Positions 6,266 through 9,528 of a DNA stretch of 9,528 nucleotides are shown here, piece by piece. The position numbers and the translations under genes are program-made. Each line of letters starts with the position of its first letter. Within the stretch, counting starts at the first letter, position 1. Location of the stretch: contig JAUXEW010000089.1 of assembly GCA_030620375.1 (NCBI GenBank), forward strand, positions 1 through 9,528. The letters are read 5' to 3'. Under the pieces are notes generated by a model that did not search any database, was not told the DNA's origin, and saw only the letters and a program-made list of their open reading frames with translations. Source of the stretch: Desulfobacteraceae bacterium (lineage in GTDB: Bacteria; Desulfobacterota; Desulfobacteria; Desulfobacterales; UBA5616).

Positions 6266-6324
6266 ATGAAAAAATCACTCAAATATGGCAAACCATGCTC
6301 CTAACCGTGTTTTTTTACTATTGA
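6266..6324 (+). pseudogene. 5' stump of a lost secreted-protein gene
   Basis: A GGGAGAAGGG ribosome-binding site (6251-6260) precedes an ATG at 6266. In that frame translation ends after MKKSLKYGKPCS. If one base is taken as lost near 6281-6283, it reads MKKSLKIWQTMLLTVFFYY and stops at 6322-6324: lysines followed by a hydrophobic run, as in a signal peptide. The reading is cut off where repeat copy C begins. Promoter, ribosome-binding site and signal-like start fit the 5' end of an exported-protein gene truncated by repeat insertion or deletion. The alternative is a 12-codon leader peptide for the hotdog gene. Confidence 0.4.
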
Positions 6325-6332
6325 AACCCCTT

Positions 6333-6373
6333 CGCAGCAAGCTGCGGGGAATACGCTCGCTGTTTCGGTTCAA
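6333..6373. repeat. Dispersed palindromic repeat, copy C
   Basis: CGCAGC and GCTGCG (6333-6346) form a tight palindrome, followed by GGGGAATACGCTCGCTG and TTTCGGTTCAA. It shares 33 of 41 bases with copy B and its core with copies A and D. It ends only 26 bases before the hotdog start codon, so it lies in that gene's 5' leader. Confidence 0.6.
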
Positions 6374-6399
6374 AACAAATCTATAAAAGAATTGAAAGC

Positions 6400-7164
6400 A
6401 TGGCATATAAGAAAGCAATAGATAGAGGGTGGCGTCGAGAGATTATTATCAGTAAGCACTTCGAAGGTCCCACCGATATAACGTTGGGCGGTTATATTAG
6501 CGGTCTTATGGCAGTCCACCTTGACAGTGACACTGTGGAAGTGACCATGCGAAAACCGACATTTATGGAAAGACCGCTGATACTTGATACCACCATTCCC
6601 GACCGGGTCTTTCTCTATGACGGGGACTTACTCCTGAACGAAGCCCGCCCGGTTGAACTAAAGATGGAAATTCCGGAACCGATTTCACTGGAACAAGCAA
6701 AAAAAGCATCTCGTCGTGACACGGCTGCGGCTTTTCCGAACTGCTTTGGCTGCGGTTCGGCGCGTAGCGAAAATAAAGGGCTGCATCTGCGATCCGGTCC
6801 TGTGCAAGGTCGTAACATGGTAGCCATCGATTGGATACCGGGGGCTGATGTTGTCGGCGCCAGGGAAGGTGAAAAAGTTCCAGAAACAATGGTCTTGGCT
6901 GCCATGGAGTGCCCCATCGCCAAGGCTATGGAACTGGAAGACATCAGGAAACCTGAAGAGACGGCGGTACTAGGACGCATGACTGCAAAGATCATCGCGC
7001 TGCCGCAAGTCAATGAGCAATATTATTTTGTGGGTTGGCCCATCGAACGTGCAGGCCGCCGAATCGAAATCGCTGGGACCCTTAACACCCAAAAAAATGA
7101 GATTCTGGCCATGTCACGGCTTACCTTCGTCGTCCTTAGAGAGGGTGTCTCCCTTTTCAATTGA
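6400..7164 (+). CDS. Double-hotdog acyl-CoA thioesterase-like protein
   Basis: This cytoplasmic protein of 254 residues looks like a tandem hotdog-fold acyl-CoA thioesterase or acyl-binding protein; the substrate is unknown. The N-terminal half carries FEGP..ITLGGYISGLMAVHL (21-41), then VEVTMRKPTFMERPL (46-60), the usual pattern of the first hotdog domain, where the GGY helix starts the acyl-CoA site. A linker leads to NCFGCGS (114-120) and NKGLHLR (125-131), the Cys-rich signature seen in PaaI-like two-hotdog proteins. The second half has PETMVLAAMECPIA (161-174) and FVGWPIE (210-216), matching the second hotdog. Cys115 and Cys118 might bind metal, but this is inference. The ribosome-binding site is weak (a GAAAG close to the ATG). 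The following methyltransferase starts 124 bases later, so co-transcription is possible. A non-enzymatic role cannot be excluded. Confidence 0.72.
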   Translation: MAYKKAIDRGWRREIIISKHFEGPTDITLGGYISGLMAVHLDSDTVEVTMRKPTFMERPLILDTTIPDRVFLYDGDLLLNEARPVELKMEIPEPISLEQAKKASRRDTAAAFPNCFGCGSARSENKGLHLRSGPVQGRNMVAIDWIPGADVVGAREGEKVPETMVLAAMECPIAKAMELEDIRKPEETAVLGRMTAKIIALPQVNEQYYFVGWPIERAGRRIEIAGTLNTQKNEILAMSRLTFVVLREGVSLFN

Positions 7165-7229
7165 GATACCTGAGGATTAATTTTAAAGCCAAACTCAGCA
7201 CTCACCTTATAGCCTCTAATCTAAATTGA

Positions 7230-7253
7230 TAATGTAATATGTTAAATACATTA
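7230..7253. promoter_or_regulatory. Possible operator palindrome before the membrane methyltransferase gene
   Basis: TAATGTA (7230-7236) is the exact reverse complement of TACATTA (7247-7253), with a 10-base spacer, 36 bases before the start codon. The 24-base dyad in an AT-rich gap has the size of a dimeric regulator site, but no known consensus was recognised and AT-rich dyads arise by chance. Confidence 0.25.
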
Positions 7254-7288
7254 AGCAGGAAAATACTCAGATAGTTGAAAGAAGTCGT

Positions 7289-7765
7289 ATGAAAGAAAAA
7301 ATGAGCAGGTGGGGGATAGGCCCCATATTCACTACCCTATCCCTGATCTATGGGTTGATGACAATAATCATAAGCTACTCTTTTCAACCATTCTTTCGTA
7401 TGGCATTCATTCCATATCGGTTTTTATTTTTCCTTGGAATTTTCCTTATTGTAATCGGATTTCCATTTGTTATTGCTTCAGCCATAACTGTTATGCGTGC
7501 CTATAATGCTGATAAACTGGTAACAGACGGAATGTTTAAATTTTGTCGCCATCCTTTATATGCGTCTTGGGTAGTGTTTATGGTTCCCGGAATAGCGTTA
7601 CTAAGCAATAGCTGGATTGCCCTGACAACGCCAATATTTATGTATTTCATCTTGTATGTGTTGGTCAAAAAAGAAGAAGCATACTTGGAAAATGTATTTA
7701 GCACTGAATATGCTAACTACAAGAAAAAGGTGCCATGTATTTTGCCTTACGGTTTTTTGAAATAG
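7289..7765 (+). CDS. Membrane methyltransferase of the ICMT/PEMT family
   Basis: This integral membrane protein of 158 residues is related to isoprenylcysteine carboxyl methyltransferases and phospholipid N-methyltransferases. These use S-adenosylmethionine to methylate a lipid-like or cysteine-linked substrate at the membrane. Hydrophobic segments lie at about 12-32, 42-68, 91-107 and 110-127. The family signature follows: LVTDGMFKFCRHPLY (77-91), with the His88-Pro89 pair, then KKEEAYLENVFSTEYANYKKKVP (127-149), where Glu129/Glu130/Glu134 and the EYANYKKKVP end are typical. The bacterial substrate is not known. A weak GAAAGAAG precedes the ATG; Met5 at 7301 is another possible start. The gene is AT-rich compared with the upstream dehydrogenase and hotdog genes, resembling the synthetase gene after it. 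A large hairpin begins 48 bases after its stop. Confidence 0.8.
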   Translation: MKEKMSRWGIGPIFTTLSLIYGLMTIIISYSFQPFFRMAFIPYRFLFFLGIFLIVIGFPFVIASAITVMRAYNADKLVTDGMFKFCRHPLYASWVVFMVPGIALLSNSWIALTTPIFMYFILYVLVKKEEAYLENVFSTEYANYKKKVPCILPYGFLK

Positions 7766-7813
7766 CCGGCGCAATAAGTATTTTAAATTTAGAGCCATAA
7801 TGAATTTAGATCA

Positions 7814-7858
7814 ATTATTGAAGCCTCCCTGCAGCAAGCTACGGGAGGCTTCAATAAT
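7814..7858. repeat. 16-bp perfect hairpin containing repeat core D
   Basis: ATTATTGAAGCCTCCC (7814-7829) pairs perfectly with GGGAGGCTTCAATAAT (7843-7858) around a 13-base loop that carries GCAGCAAGCT, the core of the dispersed repeat. It lies after the membrane methyltransferase gene and could stop or stabilise its transcript, although no T-run follows. Confidence 0.7.
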
Positions 7859-7882
7859 GCTTGAACGGAAATCCTGTAAGTT

Positions 7883-7939
7883 CCCTCCCCCATCAAGGGG
7901 AAGTCAATTATTAATCCCCTCCCCCTTGATGGGGGAGGG
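7883..7939. repeat. 18-bp perfect inverted repeat before the acyl-CoA synthetase gene
   Basis: CCCTCCCCCATCAAGGGG (7883-7900) is the exact reverse complement of 7922-7939, separated by 21 bases. The right part can instead fold on itself: CCCTCCCCC (7917-7925) pairs with GGGGGAGGG (7931-7939) around TTGAT. The two folds exclude each other. The synthetase ribosome-binding site (7942-7950) directly abuts the element. Confidence 0.75.
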
Positions 7940-7960
7940 TTAAGGTGGGGATGATTTTTT

Positions 7961-9364
7961 ATGTCTCAAAAATCGGATTTAAAAATTATGTTTCAACCAC
8001 GATCTATTGCAGTGGTTGGAATATTGGCAATGGTTCAAATGTATGTTTCAGAGTTGGTAGTAAAAGGGTTTGAAGGTGAAATATACCCCATTTTACGCAA
8101 CCAAACTGAGTTGATGGGATTGAAATGTTATCCGAGCATAAATAATATTCCTGGGTCAGTTGATTATGTAATTGTATGCATCGGTGCTAAAGGCACACCA
8201 CAGCTCTTAAAAGATTGTCTATTAAAAAATGTAAAAGTTTGTCATATTTTTTCATCCGGGTTTAGCGAAACAAACACACCTGAAGGAAAGCGGTTGGAAA
8301 ACGAAATTGTTAAAATCGCTCGAGATGGAAATGTTCGCATTTTAGGCCCAAATTGTCTGGGCATTTATAATCCTGCAAATGGAATGTCTATTGCAGATGG
8401 GCTGGCGAATGAAAGCGGGTGTTTAGGGGTTATTTCACAGAGTGGCGGAAATACCACTTATCTTAGCCGGGTTGCGCCGATGAGGGGCATGGGAATTAGT
8501 AAGGCCGTGAGCTATGGAAATGCCGCTGACATAGATGAATCCGACCTGTTGGAATATTTTACTGAAGACTCTAAAACAAAAATCATCTGCGCTTATATTG
8601 AAGGCATAAAGAATGGAAAACGGTTTAAAGAAACATTAAAAAAGGCGGCCAGGGCAAAACCCACTATTGTCATAAAGGGCGGGATATCCGAAGCCGGCAT
8701 GGCCACTGCAGCGTCTCATACTGGTTCGATTGCCAGTTCTGTTCAGGCTTGGACGTCATTAATTCGCCAGGTAGGGGCCATTAGTGTTGATAACTTTGAT
8801 GAAGCAATAGATCTTGCACTTCTCTTTAAGTATATGAAACCACTAAAAGGTCGAAAGGCTTGTGTTATAGGAACCGGAGGCGGTGCGAGTGTTTTGATCT
8901 CTGATGACCTTTATAGAACCGGGCTTTCAATACCGCGTCTTCCGCCAGAGATTAAAAACAAACTAGAAAATCTAATGCCAAGTGCAGGTTTTATATACAC
9001 GAATCCCATTGATACTCAGGCTTATTTTACCACGGATGATGGGTTGCATAAAACGGTGAAAATACTAAATGAGTGGGACGGAATTGATATTCTGATTTTT
9101 CATACTGCATATGAAGTAATAGGTTCTAACAACTTGAAATGGTCAGGATTTATGAAGAAAACCATTGAAACGGCTAAGGCTGCTGATAAACCTAAAGCTA
9201 TTGTCTTGCATTATGTTTTTTCACCAGACATCTATCAAGAATTTTTTAGCGACTTGCGAGAATCTTGTAAGAATGGTTTGCCGACCTTTTTATCAATGGA
9301 GAGTTTTGGTAAAGCTGCAAATAAATTTATCGGATATCATAAAAAAAGGGATGAAAAGGTGTAA
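7961..9364 (+). CDS. Acyl-CoA synthetase (NDP-forming), alpha-subunit-type protein
   Basis: This cytoplasmic enzyme of 467 residues belongs to the acetate-CoA ligase (ADP-forming) family, which interconverts acyl-CoA plus ADP and phosphate with acid, CoA and ATP through a phosphohistidine. Domains in order: CoA-binding (about 8-135, with LGPNCLG), a succinyl-CoA-ligase-like domain (about 145-285, with ISQSGG at 158-163 and the phosphohistidine motif ASHTGSIASS, His253), and a ligase-CoA-like domain (about 295-455, with GTGGGAS at 304-310 and TNPIDTQ). No ATP-grasp beta domain is fused, so a separate partner is needed. Odd point: after RSIAVVG the usual GAS loop of the CoA-binding site is replaced by ILAMVQMYVS, and YPVNPK by YPILRN. 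AAGGTGGGG ten bases upstream supports the start. The substrate is unknown. Confidence 0.85.
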   Translation: MSQKSDLKIMFQPRSIAVVGILAMVQMYVSELVVKGFEGEIYPILRNQTELMGLKCYPSINNIPGSVDYVIVCIGAKGTPQLLKDCLLKNVKVCHIFSSGFSETNTPEGKRLENEIVKIARDGNVRILGPNCLGIYNPANGMSIADGLANESGCLGVISQSGGNTTYLSRVAPMRGMGISKAVSYGNAADIDESDLLEYFTEDSKTKIICAYIEGIKNGKRFKETLKKAARAKPTIVIKGGISEAGMATAASHTGSIASSVQAWTSLIRQVGAISVDNFDEAIDLALLFKYMKPLKGRKACVIGTGGGASVLISDDLYRTGLSIPRLPPEIKNKLENLMPSAGFIYTNPIDTQAYFTTDDGLHKTVKILNEWDGIDILIFHTAYEVIGSNNLKWSGFMKKTIETAKAADKPKAIVLHYVFSPDIYQEFFSDLRESCKNGLPTFLSMESFGKAANKFIGYHKKRDEKV

Positions 9365-9528
9365 TGTGTAAAATAGTTAGTGTCCATTCAGAAAGGGTAG
9401 ATTTTGGTTCAGAGCAAGGCCTGAGCGATTTTGAAACCGACGGTGCAACCGTCATAGTGACAACGGGAATAGCGTGCTATTTTGAGGATTGCAAAATCGC
9501 GAAAACGAAGCTCCGGGCCAAAAGATGC
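9364..9528 (+). other. Window-end segment: partial open frame or structured repeat
   Basis: An ATG overlaps the previous stop codon (TAATG) with AAGGTG just upstream, and the frame stays open for 55 codons to the window edge, beginning MCKIVSVHSERVDFGSEQGL. Translational coupling to the synthetase gene would be natural, but the peptide does not resemble the expected ATP-grasp partner or any family I recognise. The DNA instead folds: GACGGT/ACCGTC (9439-9444 with 9448-9453) sits inside a 9-bp inverted repeat, GCGATTTTG/CAAAATCGC (9425-9433 with 9492-9500). A non-coding repeat after the synthetase gene is at least as likely as a gene start. Confidence 0.4.

Noticed and set aside
6615..7013. Minus-strand open frame of 132 codons within the hotdog gene
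   Set aside because: The plus-strand frame carries recognisable hotdog motifs through this whole span; the antisense product is low complexity.
1..9528. CRISPR arrays, tRNA or rRNA genes
   Set aside because: No regularly spaced direct repeats were seen, and no cloverleaf or rRNA-like segment was recognised; the repeats present are scattered palindromes.

Overview
The window looks like a chromosomal stretch from an anaerobic bacterium of the Desulfobacterota type (Desulfobacterales-like). This is inference from gene content only: a methyltetrahydrofolate:corrinoid methyltransferase-like protein, a Cys-rich ferredoxin-like protein, a benzyl-alcohol-dehydrogenase-like enzyme, an NDP-forming acyl-CoA synthetase subunit, and many short intergenic palindromic repeats. 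Six complete protein genes are well supported. No rRNA, tRNA, CRISPR array or transposase gene was seen.

Layout. Positions 1-222 hold a truncated 23S-intervening-sequence-type four-helix-bundle gene between arms of a 19-bp inverted repeat, then a hairpin. At 288-1085 (minus) is a complete pterin-dependent methyltransferase. A divergent region of about 370 bp follows, with a good sigma70-type promoter and a terminator-like block close behind it, leading into a Na+/phosphate cotransporter-PhoU fusion (1457-3289, plus). The next gap (3290-3597) has a terminator, a copy of a dispersed palindromic repeat, a weaker promoter and a second copy of the same 36-bp leader block (35/36 identical), then a zinc alcohol dehydrogenase (3598-4695, plus). 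A strong intrinsic terminator separates it from the convergent 4Fe-4S protein (4822-5913, minus).

The gap at 5914-6399 contains the promoter of the 4Fe-4S gene, two related palindromic repeats, a plus-strand promoter and what looks like the 5' stump of a lost secreted-protein gene. Then come a double-hotdog thioesterase-like protein (6400-7164), a small membrane methyltransferase of the ICMT/PEMT type (7289-7765), a pair of large hairpins (7814-7939) and an acyl-CoA synthetase (NDP-forming) alpha-type protein (7961-9364). The last 165 bases are an open frame overlapping the previous stop, but they also look like a structured non-coding repeat.

How the genes fit together. Most genes are separated by terminators or repeat-filled gaps, so this looks like a set of independent transcription units rather than one operon. 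The shared theme is loose: one-carbon transfer, alcohol oxidation, acyl-CoA hydrolysis or formation, and iron-sulfur redox. The most notable non-coding features are the two nearly identical promoter-proximal 36-bp blocks before unrelated genes, and the family of intergenic palindromic repeats. Nothing here proves a new multi-gene system.
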